Part shown: positions 1 through 8,557 of the stretch, in pieces
Position numbering within the stretch: position 1 is the stretch's first letter
Layout: each line of letters opens with the position of its first letter
Origin: Yinghuangia sp035454725
Lineage (GTDB): Bacteria > Actinomycetota > Actinomycetes > Streptomycetales > Streptomycetaceae
Direction of reading: 5' to 3'
Length of the DNA stretch: 64,000 nt
Assembly (NCBI RefSeq): GCF_051388935.1
Contig: NZ_JBPKBI010000007.1
Span: forward strand, 186,001-250,000
Position numbers and translations under genes: made by a program
The notes under the pieces: model-generated
The model's database searches: none
What the model was told of the DNA's origin: nothing
The model's input: only the letters and a program-made list of their open reading frames with translations

Positions 1-1
1 G

Positions 2-637
2 ATCGTGCTCGTTGTCATCGTGGTCGGTGCCGCGGGGGCGCTGGTCTACCGCCGTCCGCGCTGGACCGGTGGGCTGACGATGTGCGTACGCCGGGAGGCC
101 GAGCCCGGCTACCAGGTCGCGGGAGTATTGGTGCGCGGCCGGTTCGGGCGCACGATGGTGCACGGCCAGGACGACGACCCGTACGTGCTGCGCCTGCCGC
201 ACACGACGGCCCGCGTCACCGTCCGCGCCCGGCGCTCGTGGCGGCATCCGCGCGAGGTCGACCTGCTCGTGCGCGTCCGGCTGGCCGACCCCGGTCGGCA
301 GGACACCGTGCGGTGCCCGGTCGGCGGCCGGCGCATGGTGCTGGGGCTCGACGTACGGCACGACACGGCGCCGTTGCCGCCGGCCCCGCCGCGCCCGCCG
401 GTCCCGCCGCCTCCCGCGCCCGAGTCGTACCCGCCGAACCTGCCGCTGCGGGACGCCCCCACCATGGTCCACCCGTTCCCGCCGCCCACATCGTCTCCCG
501 AGCAGGCGCCGACCGTCATGCTGCCGCCGCCGGGCGGCCCGCGCCCACCGCACACCCACGGCGGCGGGCTGTATCCGGGCGGCGAGCTCTCCGGCGGCCC
601 GGACACCGGCGGCCCCCGCCGCTGGCCTCCAACCTGA
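2..637 (+). CDS. C-terminal part of a membrane protein (5' end outside window)
   Basis: The frame is open from base 2, so the start lies outside the window. The visible part begins with a hydrophobic segment (LVVIVVGAAGALVY) followed by Arg residues, as at the cytoplasmic end of a transmembrane helix. About 100 residues of beta-rich sequence follow, then a tail of about 90 residues dominated by Pro, Gly and Thr. This layout is seen at the C-terminus of some actinobacterial VWA or signalling membrane proteins, but no family motif is visible and no function is assigned. A strong hairpin at 728-752 follows the stop. Confidence 0.55.
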   Translation: MVLVVIVVGAAGALVYRRPRWTGGLTMCVRREAEPGYQVAGVLVRGRFGRTMVHGQDDDPYVLRLPHTTARVTVRARRSWRHPREVDLLVRVRLADPGRQDTVRCPVGGRRMVLGLDVRHDTAPLPPAPPRPPVPPPPAPESYPPNLPLRDAPTMVHPFPPPTSSPEQAPTVMLPPPGGPRPPHTHGGGLYPGGELSGGPDTGGPRRWPPT

Positions 638-1137
638 CAACCGCCCGGGCCGCAGCGGCGCCGCGGCCCCCGCCCGCAGTCGCGCCGCCCCGCGCCCTGC
701 CGCCCCGCGCCCTGCGGTTCGACGCGAGAAACGGCTTGCGCTGAGCCGTTTCCTTCACCGGCCCGGACGGCGCGGTGTCCCTCGACATAACCCTGGACCG
801 AGGCAGGATCCCGAGTCGATGTCACCTGGACCGCAAGTCCGCTGCCCGCGCGATCCGTTTGGCGCGGCTCCCCGTCGTCCGTCGGCCGTGGCTGGGTGAG
901 ATTTACGATCGGGTGAGGGAGCGTCCGTTCTCGGACCCGTTCTGATGGACTTTTCCGGGGAAGCACGCTTTGCGCACCTCTGAATACGCCGTAAGCCGAT
1001 CGAGTTCCCATTTGCGTGATGCTTGGGGTGGGCGGCGATCGTGGGGGCCCATCTGTCGGCTGTGGGCGCGGCGAATACCGTGGGCCCTGCGGGCCGTTCT
1101 GCGGTCCGGTGTTTCGCTGCGCCCGTGCCGGCCACTC
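638..1137. other. 500-bp intergenic region
   Basis: It contains the hairpin at 728-752 and a stretch of lower GC near 900-1020 that should hold the promoter of the next gene. No coding frame here looks real on either strand, and no RNA gene was recognised. Confidence 0.4.
728..752 (+). terminator. Hairpin terminator after the first gene
   Basis: Perfect 9-bp arms GAAACGGCT (728-736) and AGCCGTTTC (744-752) enclose a 7-nt loop, 91 bp after the stop at 637. A short pyrimidine run follows, with no long U-tract, which is usual for actinomycete terminators. Confidence 0.6.
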
Positions 1138-2961
1138 ATGACGGAGCAAGTGTTGTCTGCATTTCACCGCCAGGACCAAGCCCTGCTGCGCGAGCTGATG
1201 GCGAGGAACCTCGTCGGCCGGAGGCCCGGCGGCGCCGGAAGGTGGTTCGCCGATCCGGCCTTGGCGCGTTTGGCCGGTGCGGGGGGCTCACCGGCCCACC
1301 TGCGGGTTGTCGAGTCGGTGCTGAACGAGCGCGGCACGCTCGATCTGCCGGTGATCGAGGCGGGGAGTGTCCGGGTCGACGGGGCGGCGCGGCGGGTCTG
1401 CGTCGTTGCCGCGACGGACATCGCCGCCGATCCCACCGTACGGCACGGCGAAATGTCGACGATGTTCTACTTGCGCGATCACGTGCAATGCGCCGGGGCC
1501 TTGATGGAGCTCTTCCTGCGGGACCCCGCGCGTTATGCGGCGGAGGGCGCGGTGGGACGCGACTTGATCCGCAGCGCGCTGCACCTCATCTCCACACCCG
1601 CGCAACTCGCGCGGTTCGCGGCCGTCGTGCAGCGGGGGGATGTCGGGCAGGAGGAGTGGCCGCACATATCGCTGTGGTTCGACGATCTCGAGGCCGAAAA
1701 GCCGAACGGGTGGCGCAACAAACAGGATTCGTTCCAAATGCTCGCGTTTCTCGTCCTCGACGCGGTCGATCGCGGGTTCGTCGGAGCCGACGAACTCCTC
1801 CCCGCGCACAAACGGTTCCTTCGCTTCGTGGTGCCATTGCTGGATGCGGTCGGATTTCCGCGGTACGAAAGCTCCGGATCTTGGGAGGAGAACGCCGCGC
1901 GGCGTACCTCGGTCATGGCCGTCGAGACGGCATTGCTCGAAAAAATCCGCGTGCTTGCGGGCAGCGAGGGGATGGGCTTCCTCGAATCCGGCATGGACTT
2001 CTCCGAGAAAGTCGGCGCAATGGTGGACGCCGGCCTCCGGGAAATCGCCCGGAGGATTCCGTTCGAGTCACCGGATTATCCGCCCGAGTCGATCCGGCAC
2101 CGCAAGGCGGACGCCTCCATGGTCTACGTGCTGATGTACGGCCTCCCGGAACTGCTGGCCCGGGCGCGCGTTCCCGTCGGCGCCCCGGCGCGGCCCATGA
2201 CCGCGCGAGAAGTGGAGGCCGTGGTCCTCGACGGCCTGCGCGACCTCGAAGACCCGGTGACCGGGGGCCTCATCCGCTACGCGGAGGACTCGTACCAGCG
2301 CGTGAACTTCCATACGTACGAGGTGCAGGCGACCGTCCGCGCGATCAAGCGCGACACAAAAGCGGACGCGGAGGCCCGCAACGGCGAACCGGATCTTGAT
2401 CGCAAGCAGGAGATGCGCGGCCGTCTCACTCCGCGAGGCCGCGAAGCGGCTTGGATTCATCCTCTCGGTCAACTCGCCGTCTGGGCCGCCCGCCGAAGCC
2501 TGCAAACGCGCCCGGCGGATCCCGAAGAGGGGGAGCGTTACCGGGAATTCGCGGTGCATTACCTCGACCGCATGCTGGCCGGCGTCACCGGCGAAAACCA
2601 GTGGCACGCCGTGCTCCGCGAGGACGGCGGCTACCACGTCAGGAAAGTCCCGCCGTACCGGGTCCCGGAATGCCACGTGACCTACCGTGACGACGAGGGC
2701 CGTGAATTGATCATCCCCTCACCGCATACGCCGCTCAACTGGGGGACCGCGATGTTGAAGGCGGCTCTCGGTCTGCTCGCCACGGACGACGACGTGCCTG
2801 CGTTTTCGGCCCCGCGCTCCGAGCAGGGCGCGTTCCGGCGCGTCCGGTCACGGTGCGGCCAGCACCTCGGTCACCATGCCCACGACGCGGTGCGCGAGCA
2901 TCCCGTCCGGGTCGAGGTCGGGCCTGAAGTCGGCCACGCTCACCCCGGCGAGGCGCGGTGA
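1138..2961 (+). CDS. GH15-like (alpha/alpha-barrel) protein of unknown substrate
   Basis: The protein is 607 aa from ATG at 1138. The frame is open further upstream to 970, but that stretch is basic and lacks domain character. Segments such as SWEENAARRTSVMAVE, GGLIRYAEDSYQRVN and HTPLNWGTAMLKAAL resemble the helical-barrel glycoside hydrolase 15 / phosphorylase-kinase superfamily. The usual catalytic acids cannot be placed with certainty. No signal peptide is seen, so it is probably cytoplasmic. The last 38 codons (2848-2961) lie antisense to the conserved C-terminus of the arginase-family gene, so the natural end may have been lost. Substrate and pathway are unknown. Confidence 0.6.
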   Translation: MTEQVLSAFHRQDQALLRELMARNLVGRRPGGAGRWFADPALARLAGAGGSPAHLRVVESVLNERGTLDLPVIEAGSVRVDGAARRVCVVAATDIAADPTVRHGEMSTMFYLRDHVQCAGALMELFLRDPARYAAEGAVGRDLIRSALHLISTPAQLARFAAVVQRGDVGQEEWPHISLWFDDLEAEKPNGWRNKQDSFQMLAFLVLDAVDRGFVGADELLPAHKRFLRFVVPLLDAVGFPRYESSGSWEENAARRTSVMAVETALLEKIRVLAGSEGMGFLESGMDFSEKVGAMVDAGLREIARRIPFESPDYPPESIRHRKADASMVYVLMYGLPELLARARVPVGAPARPMTAREVEAVVLDGLRDLEDPVTGGLIRYAEDSYQRVNFHTYEVQATVRAIKRDTKADAEARNGEPDLDRKQEMRGRLTPRGREAAWIHPLGQLAVWAARRSLQTRPADPEEGERYREFAVHYLDRMLAGVTGENQWHAVLREDGGYHVRKVPPYRVPECHVTYRDDEGRELIIPSPHTPLNWGTAMLKAALGLLATDDDVPAFSAPRSEQGAFRRVRSRCGQHLGHHAHDAVREHPVRVEVGPEVGHAHPGEAR

Positions 2962-3726
2962 TGCCGCCAACGGCCGGAGCAGCGCGGTCAGTTGCTCCCA
3001 GTCGGGTCCGCCGGGCTGCGGATAGGTGACCGCGGGCAGCGAGGTCGGGTCCAGCACGTCGAGGTCGATGTGCAGCCAGCAGGACTCCGTATCGATCCGA
3101 TCGGCCGCTCGCCGTCCGCTGCCGCTCGGATCGTCGCGTACCGTGTCGGCGTCGATGCGCGGCAACTCGTCCGGCAGCCGGGTGAGTTCGGCGACGGACT
3201 GGTTGTCGGCCGGGTGCGCGCGGTGGCCGATCAGGACGGTGTCGGCGGCGCGCAGCATCGGTTCGTCGAGTCCGGAGCGCACGAGGTCCGGGGGGCCGTG
3301 GCCGTGCAGCATGGCGAGTTCCATGTCGGCTGTCTCGCCGCTGTCGGACGAGTCGCCGTCGAGGTAGTCGGCGTGACCGTCGACGAACCACAGGCCGGTC
3401 CCACCGGGCAACGCACCGAAGACGCCCAGCAGAAGGCTACAGTCGCCGCCCACGACGAGGGGACGCCTGTCCGGCTCGTCGTGCAGCGCACCGGCAAGCG
3501 TGCCCGCGAGCCGCCTGGCGGCCATCACCGTGTCGGGCAAGGCCCTCACGCCGGTACGCGTGTCGCGGTCGGAAGTGCGGATCGAGGTCTCGGCGTCTCC
3601 GACGTCACGCCCGACCCAGTCTGCGAGACCGGCCGCGCGCAACGCCTGCGGTGCGGATTCCTCGCCGCGGGCGCCACCGGAGGAGTCCCAGGGCGCGCCG
3701 AGCAGAAACCAGTCTGTGCCTGCCAT
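2848..3726 (-). CDS. Arginase/agmatinase-family (ureohydrolase) protein
   Basis: The protein is 292 aa from ATG at 3726. Ureohydrolases use two Mn ions to cleave guanidino groups. The family landmarks are GGDCS (residues 93-97), DGHAD (116-120) and HIDLDVLDP near residue 215. The first is normally GGDHS, so one metal-ligand His is replaced by Cys, a change that also occurs in arginase-like proteins of unproven activity. The substrate therefore cannot be named. The C-terminus (SVADFRPDLDPDG) is conserved and is overlapped tail-to-tail for 114 bp by the GH15-like gene. The DinB-like gene starts divergently at 3856, leaving about 130 bp for two promoters. Confidence 0.85.
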   Translation of the reverse strand: MAGTDWFLLGAPWDSSGGARGEESAPQALRAAGLADWVGRDVGDAETSIRTSDRDTRTGVRALPDTVMAARRLAGTLAGALHDEPDRRPLVVGGDCSLLLGVFGALPGGTGLWFVDGHADYLDGDSSDSGETADMELAMLHGHGPPDLVRSGLDEPMLRAADTVLIGHRAHPADNQSVAELTRLPDELPRIDADTVRDDPSGSGRRAADRIDTESCWLHIDLDVLDPTSLPAVTYPQPGGPDWEQLTALLRPLAASPRLAGVSVADFRPDLDPDGMLAHRVVGMVTEVLAAP

Positions 3727-3855
3727 CACGTTCCAACGTACTCCTCCGCGCGCGAATGCGCCGTCGCGCCGGAAACGGCCCCTACTGCCGCTGCCGCGCC
3801 GTAGGCGCCGCCGTTCCTCGGCCTCGCGTTCGCGTCGCGTGACAAACTGCCGCAC

Positions 3856-4470
3856 ATGACCGGTTCGAAGGCGAAATCCGACCTGCACCGATACCTGCAA
3901 GCGGCCCGCGACGCGCTGTTGTGGAAGCTCGACGGGTTGGGCGAGTACGACGTACGTCGGCCGCTGACCCCCACCGGCACCAACCTGCTCGGCCTGGTCA
4001 AGCACGCGTCAGGTGTCGAAATCGGGTACTTCGGCGACAGTTTCGGACGTCCGTTCCCTGGAGCGCCGCAATGGAGCTCGGCGGACGCGGAACCCAACTC
4101 CGATATGTGGGCGACTCCCGAGGAGTCACGCGAGGAGATCGTCGGCCTGTATCACCGGGTGTGGCGGCATGCGGACGCCACGATCACCGACCTGCCGCTC
4201 GACGCACCCGGTCAGGTGCCGTGGTGGCCGGGGGAGCGCGGCCGGGTGACGCTGCATCAGCTCTTGGTGCACGTCATCGCCGACCTGCAACGCCACGCCG
4301 GCCACGCCGACATCGTCCGCGAACTCGTCGACGGCACGGTGGGTATGCGCAAAGACAACAACAGCATGCCCACCGACGACCGCGCGTATTGGTCCGACTA
4401 CCGGCACCGCCTGGAGGAAGCCGCGCGGCGGGCCGGTCGCGACAGTCAGGGGGCGGTCGACCCCACGTAA
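3856..4470 (+). CDS. DinB-fold (DUF664-like) protein
   Basis: The 204-aa protein is a four-helix bundle of the DinB/YfiT superfamily, which includes thiol-dependent transferases such as mycothiol-dependent enzymes. The three metal-ligand histidines are probably the one in VKHASGVEIGYFG and those in HVIADLQRHAGHADIVREL; YHRVWRHAD adds further candidates. The motif GTNLLGLVKH near residue 48 is typical of DUF664 proteins. Cytoplasmic; the substrate is unknown. The ATG at 3856 gives full family length. It converges on the kinase gene, with a hairpin between them. Confidence 0.8.
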   Translation: MTGSKAKSDLHRYLQAARDALLWKLDGLGEYDVRRPLTPTGTNLLGLVKHASGVEIGYFGDSFGRPFPGAPQWSSADAEPNSDMWATPEESREEIVGLYHRVWRHADATITDLPLDAPGQVPWWPGERGRVTLHQLLVHVIADLQRHAGHADIVRELVDGTVGMRKDNNSMPTDDRAYWSDYRHRLEEAARRAGRDSQGAVDPT

Positions 4471-4478
4471 CCATCGTC

Positions 4479-4497
4479 AGGTGGCCGCAGACCACCT
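4479..4497. terminator. Shared terminator hairpin between convergent genes
   Basis: AGGTGG (4479-4484) and CCACCT (4492-4497) form a 6-bp stem with a 7-nt loop inside the 33-bp gap between the DinB-fold gene and the kinase gene. It would act in both directions. Confidence 0.45.
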
Positions 4498-4503
4498 AAC
4501 GGG

Positions 4504-6585
4504 TCAGATGCGCACCGCGTAGAGGGAGTTGTCGGCGGTGCCGAAGTAGACGGTGTCATCGGCGACGGCGGGGGTCTGCACGGCCGCGGATGCCTGGAAC
4601 TTCCAGCGCGGTTGCAGGGTCGCCGCGTCGAGAACGTGCAACTGCTGGTCGCTGCTGCCGACGTAGACGGCACCTCCTGTGACGGTCGGGGCGCTGACAT
4701 CGCCGGCGGTGGCGTACTCGCCCCTCGGGGCACCGGTGAGGGCGTCGACGGCGAAGAGCTTGCTCCCGCCGCCCATGTACGCGACGCCGCCGATCACCGC
4801 CGGGCCGGACTTGGGGGACACCCCGGCGAGTTTCCACAGCGGTCTGCCGGTCGCGGCCTCGGCGGCGTAGAGGACCTGGTCGGTGGCGGCGAAATAGACG
4901 TTGCCGCGCTCGACGACCGGGAAGCCGGAGACCGCGCCCCCGGTCGGCACCGTCCATTTCTTCGTGCCGGAAGCGGCGTCGACGGCGTAGAGGTTGGTGT
5001 CACTGCATCCCACGTACACCGTCTCCCCGGCGAAGACCGCGTGGTGCGTGTCGTTGCCGGTGGGAAAGCGCCAGCGCTCGGTGCCGTCGGCGTTGACCGC
5101 GTACAGGTTGCCGTCGGCGCTGCCGACGTGGACGAGGCCGCCGGAGAAGACCGGTGAGTGGACGATGCCGCCGGTCTCGAACGCCCAGCGCAGGAGCCCG
5201 GTCGCCCCGTCGATCGCGTACAGCTTCTTGTCGTCGCTGCCGAGGTACACCACGCCCCCGACCACGGCCGGCGCGGAGCCGATGGCCGCGTTGGTGGTGA
5301 AATGCCAGCGTTCGGTGCCGTCTTGCGCGTTCAGCGCGTAGAGCGTCCCGTCGTTGCTCGCCGCGTACACGGTACCCCCGGCGATTCTCGGGTACGAAAG
5401 CACCACGCCCGTGGTGGGGAAGTGCCAGCGCTTCTCACCGGTACGCGAGGACGCGGGCGCATCCCCGTTCTCGCTGCCGCCGTCCTTCTTGTCGTCACCG
5501 TCCAGCAGCGTCCAGCCCAGCGCACCGGCGGCCACCGCACCGACCAGGCCCGCCGCTCCGAACAGCACGCGGCGCCGACTCGGACGTGACCCGCCGCCGC
5601 CCGCCACCACCGTCGGAGCCTCGGCTTCCGCGGCTCCTGGGGTCTCCACCCGAGTGCGGGGAGGAAGCGGCGGGTTCGGAGGCGGGGGGATCACGACGGA
5701 CGCGGCTTGTATCGCCGCGGTCGCGAGCGCAGGGATCGTCGCGGGCAGCCATCCGGGCGTGAACATGTCCGTCGTGTCGCCGCCCCGCGTCAGGCCCTCG
5801 GTGACGGCTTCCAGGGTGGGCCGACGCGACGGCTCCGGCGCGAGGCAGGCCGTGACGACGTCCCGCAACTCGTCGGGCAGCCGGGCCAGATCGGCCTGTC
5901 CGGACACGATGCGGTAGACGATCCCGGCGAGCGAGCCACCGCCGAACGGCCCTTCACCCGTCGCCGCGAACGCCAGCACCGAGCCGAGCGAGAAGACATC
6001 GCTCTCGGGCCCGACTTCGGCGTCTCCCCTGGCCTGTTCCGGGGACATGAAGCCCGGTGTGCCGATCATCGTCCCGGTCACGGTCAGCTCGGAACCGCCG
6101 CCCATCGCGCGGGCGATCCCGAAGTCGATCACGCGCGGCCCGTCGTCGGCGAGGATCACGTTCGCGGGCTTGAGATCGCGGTGCACCAGACCGCACGCGT
6201 GGATCGCGGCCAGCCCTTCGGCCAGCCCGGCGCCGAGGCTGCGCACGGTGTCCACCGGCATGGGCCCGGACGCGGCCACCGCGTCGTGCAGCGACGGCCC
6301 CGGCACGTACGCGGTCACCAGCCACGGCGGATCCCCCTCCGGGTCGGCGTCGACCACTGGTGCGGTGTGGAAGCCGCCGACCCGACGCGCCGCCTCGACC
6401 TCCTGGGCGAACCTGAGCCGAAACCCCCGGTCGGCCGCGATCGTCCCGTGCACGACCTTCACCGCGACCGGCCTTCCGCCCGGCGAACGGCCCAGGTAGA
6501 CCTGGCCCATGCCGCCTCCGCCGAGGCGCCCGAGCAACGTATAGACCCCGACACGCTGAGGATCGGAGGGCGCAAGAGGATCCAT
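4504..6585 (-). CDS. Membrane Ser/Thr protein kinase with extracellular PQQ-like beta-propeller
   Basis: The protein is 693 aa from ATG at 6585. Residues about 14-268 are a Hanks-type kinase: Gly-rich loop LGGGGMG (21-27), ATP-anchoring Lys43 in VAVK, HRDLKPAN (135-142, catalytic Asp137), DFG (154-156) and GTPGFMSPEQ near 175-184. A Pro-rich linker leads to one transmembrane segment (about 340-361). The outer part (about 380-693) is made of YAxNxxxGTxxW-type repeats of a PQQ-binding-like beta-propeller (for example YALNAQDGTERWHF and YAIDGATGLLRWAF). This architecture suggests a receptor kinase sensing a wall component or extracellular ligand; that role is inferred. Promoter signals should lie in 6586-6866, where nothing else was recognised. 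Confidence 0.93.
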   Translation of the reverse strand: MDPLAPSDPQRVGVYTLLGRLGGGGMGQVYLGRSPGGRPVAVKVVHGTIAADRGFRLRFAQEVEAARRVGGFHTAPVVDADPEGDPPWLVTAYVPGPSLHDAVAASGPMPVDTVRSLGAGLAEGLAAIHACGLVHRDLKPANVILADDGPRVIDFGIARAMGGGSELTVTGTMIGTPGFMSPEQARGDAEVGPESDVFSLGSVLAFAATGEGPFGGGSLAGIVYRIVSGQADLARLPDELRDVVTACLAPEPSRRPTLEAVTEGLTRGGDTTDMFTPGWLPATIPALATAAIQAASVVIPPPPNPPLPPRTRVETPGAAEAEAPTVVAGGGGSRPSRRRVLFGAAGLVGAVAAGALGWTLLDGDDKKDGGSENGDAPASSRTGEKRWHFPTTGVVLSYPRIAGGTVYAASNDGTLYALNAQDGTERWHFTTNAAIGSAPAVVGGVVYLGSDDKKLYAIDGATGLLRWAFETGGIVHSPVFSGGLVHVGSADGNLYAVNADGTERWRFPTGNDTHHAVFAGETVYVGCSDTNLYAVDAASGTKKWTVPTGGAVSGFPVVERGNVYFAATDQVLYAAEAATGRPLWKLAGVSPKSGPAVIGGVAYMGGGSKLFAVDALTGAPRGEYATAGDVSAPTVTGGAVYVGSSDQQLHVLDAATLQPRWKFQASAAVQTPAVADDTVYFGTADNSLYAVRI

Positions 6586-6866
6586 GAACAGCGACCCCTG
6601 TCTGTGAGAGATCGGCACGAAGCCGCGGCTGGGCCAGGACGGCCCGAATTCTCTCAGGTATCCGCAGCCCTCAGTCACGGCGTCCGCCGACATGGACGAG
6701 GAGACGTCAACGGCGAACCAGCCGAAGCGATCGGTGAACACCGCGCCGCGGGGAACAACGTCGGAGCCGTCCTCACAGTCGGCCGACCGACGGCGAACCA
6801 CGGGTCACCGCCGCGACTGCGACCAACCGGTGGGCAGAACGGGCGTCCGCCGTGCCCACGCCGGCC

Positions 6867-8447
6867 TCATCCGAGCCTGTACGTCGGCGCGGTGTCCACG
6901 CCCGGTGCCGCCAACGACGGAGCGCTCTCGATGAGTTCCCGGGTCACCTTGTGGCTCGGCGCGGTCAGCACGTCGTGGACCGGGCCGGACTCGACGACGT
7001 CGCCCGCGTCGAGGACCACGACGTGTTCGGCGCGGCGGGCCACGACGGCCAGGTCGTGGGTGACCATCACGACGGTGAGGCCGAGTTCGCGGCGCAAATC
7101 GTCGAGAAGATCGAGAATTGTGTCGGCGGTCTCCGGGTCGAGGGCCGAGGTGACCTCGTCGCAGACCAATACCCGCGGGTCGGCCGCGAGTGCGCGGGCC
7201 AGGGCGACGCGCTGGCGTTCTCCGCCGGACAGGCCCGAGGGTAGGCGCGCTGCCATGTCGGGGGCGAGACGGACTCGGGCGAGCAGGCGGACGATCTCCG
7301 CGTCGGCCGCCGGTGCGGGCAGGCCTCGTACGCCGACCAGTGGCCTGCGCAGCGCCTGCCGTACCGATTCGCGGGGGTTGAGGGCACCGACCGGGTCCTG
7401 CTGGACAAGCTGAACTTCCTTGCGTGCAGCAGGGGTTCGTCGCTGGTAGCCGGCCGGCAACCCTGCTCCCGCCCAGGAGATCGTGCCGGCCGTGTGTGCG
7501 TGCAGGCCCGCCACACACCGGGCCAGTGTTGTCTTCCCGGAACCGGACGGGCCGACGATCGCAGTACACGAACCCGGAGCGACGGTGGCGGAGACATCGT
7601 TGAGCGCCTTGCGCTTGTGGTGGTAGGCGCTCACGTCCCTCAGTTCGAGTCCGGCGCCGCGCCGCGGGGCCGTTTCGCGTGGTGTGACCGGGACCAACTT
7701 CAGCCGGTCGGCGAGGACTTCGTGAGCTGCGCCCTCGGCAACCACACGGCCGGCCTCCATCTCCAGCACGCGGTCCGCCAACCCGGCCACGAGGTGCGGG
7801 TCGTGGCTGACGAGGAGCGCGGCCCGGTCCGACCCGCGCAGCGTGTCGGCCACCAGGGCGCGGGTGCGCGCGGCGTGCACGGTGTCCAGGCCGCTGGTCG
7901 GTTCGTCGAGGACGACCAGGTCGGGTGAACCGGCCAACGCGACCGCGAGCGCGACGCGTTGGGCTTGTCCGCCGGAGATCTGGTGGGGGTGGCGGCGCAG
8001 GAACGCCCGGTCTGCGGGCAGGCCGACCCCGGTGAGGAGTCGGGCCACCTCATCGGCCACGAACGACCGTGTCGTCTTGCCCGGCGCGCGCAGGGTCACC
8101 GCCTCGGCGAGTTGCGCGCCCACGCGTCGCGCGGGGTTGAGTGCCGACGCGGGGTCCTGACCGAGGAAGGTGACGACGCGCCCGCGTACGCGGCGTGCAC
8201 CGTCCCTGGTCAGGGGGTCGATACCGGCGACGCGTACGGTGCCCTCCCGAACGCGCAGACCGGGGCGGACGTGCCCCAGCAGCGCGAGCGAGAGCGTGGT
8301 CTTGCCGGAACCCGACCGGCCGACGATGCCGAGTACTTCTCCGCGGCGGACGGCCAGGTCGACGCCGACCACGGTGGCGGGTCCGGTCTCCGGGCCGATG
8401 GTCAGGCCTCGGACGTCGGCGATGGGCGCAGTAGTCACAGCCGTCAT
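6867..8447 (-). CDS. ABC importer ATPase with two fused nucleotide-binding domains (Dpp/Nik type)
   Basis: The protein is 526 aa from ATG at 8447. It fuses the two ATPases that are separate (DppD and DppF) in many bacteria. Domain 1 has Walker A GRSGSGKT (43-50), signature SGGQAQR and Walker B LVVLDEPTSGLD. Domain 2 has GPSGSGKT, SGGERQR and VLVCDEVTSALD. It powers import of a peptide, opine or nickel-type ligand through the two permeases upstream. The frame is open up to GTG 8564, but the 37-codon ORF at 8444-8557 ends with an ATGA overlap exactly at 8447, which makes 8447 the better start. Confidence 0.9.
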   Translation of the reverse strand: MTAVTTAPIADVRGLTIGPETGPATVVGVDLAVRRGEVLGIVGRSGSGKTTLSLALLGHVRPGLRVREGTVRVAGIDPLTRDGARRVRGRVVTFLGQDPASALNPARRVGAQLAEAVTLRAPGKTTRSFVADEVARLLTGVGLPADRAFLRRHPHQISGGQAQRVALAVALAGSPDLVVLDEPTSGLDTVHAARTRALVADTLRGSDRAALLVSHDPHLVAGLADRVLEMEAGRVVAEGAAHEVLADRLKLVPVTPRETAPRRGAGLELRDVSAYHHKRKALNDVSATVAPGSCTAIVGPSGSGKTTLARCVAGLHAHTAGTISWAGAGLPAGYQRRTPAARKEVQLVQQDPVGALNPRESVRQALRRPLVGVRGLPAPAADAEIVRLLARVRLAPDMAARLPSGLSGGERQRVALARALAADPRVLVCDEVTSALDPETADTILDLLDDLRRELGLTVVMVTHDLAVVARRAEHVVVLDAGDVVESGPVHDVLTAPSHKVTRELIESAPSLAAPGVDTAPTYRLG

Positions 8448-8557
8448 CCCGATCCCTTCGGCGATTCCGCGAACCAGTCCACGAGCAGGTGGGCGAAATC
8501 GGACACGACCACCCGCCGCGCCCTGGCGGCCGGGCGCCGCTCGGGTGCCTTGATCAC
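8444..8557 (-). CDS. Small 37-aa protein in the ABC importer operon
   Basis: GTG at 8557 overlaps the permease stop as GTGA, and its own stop overlaps the ATPase start as ATGA, so the frame exactly fills the space between two certain genes. The peptide is basic at the N-terminus (IKAPERRPAARARR) and has an amphipathic half (VSDFAHLLVDWFAE) that could be a helix binding a partner or membrane. No known family was recognised. Function is unknown; a small transporter accessory subunit or a pure coupling ORF are both possible. Confidence 0.5.
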   Translation of the reverse strand: MIKAPERRPAARARRVVVSDFAHLLVDWFAESPKGSG

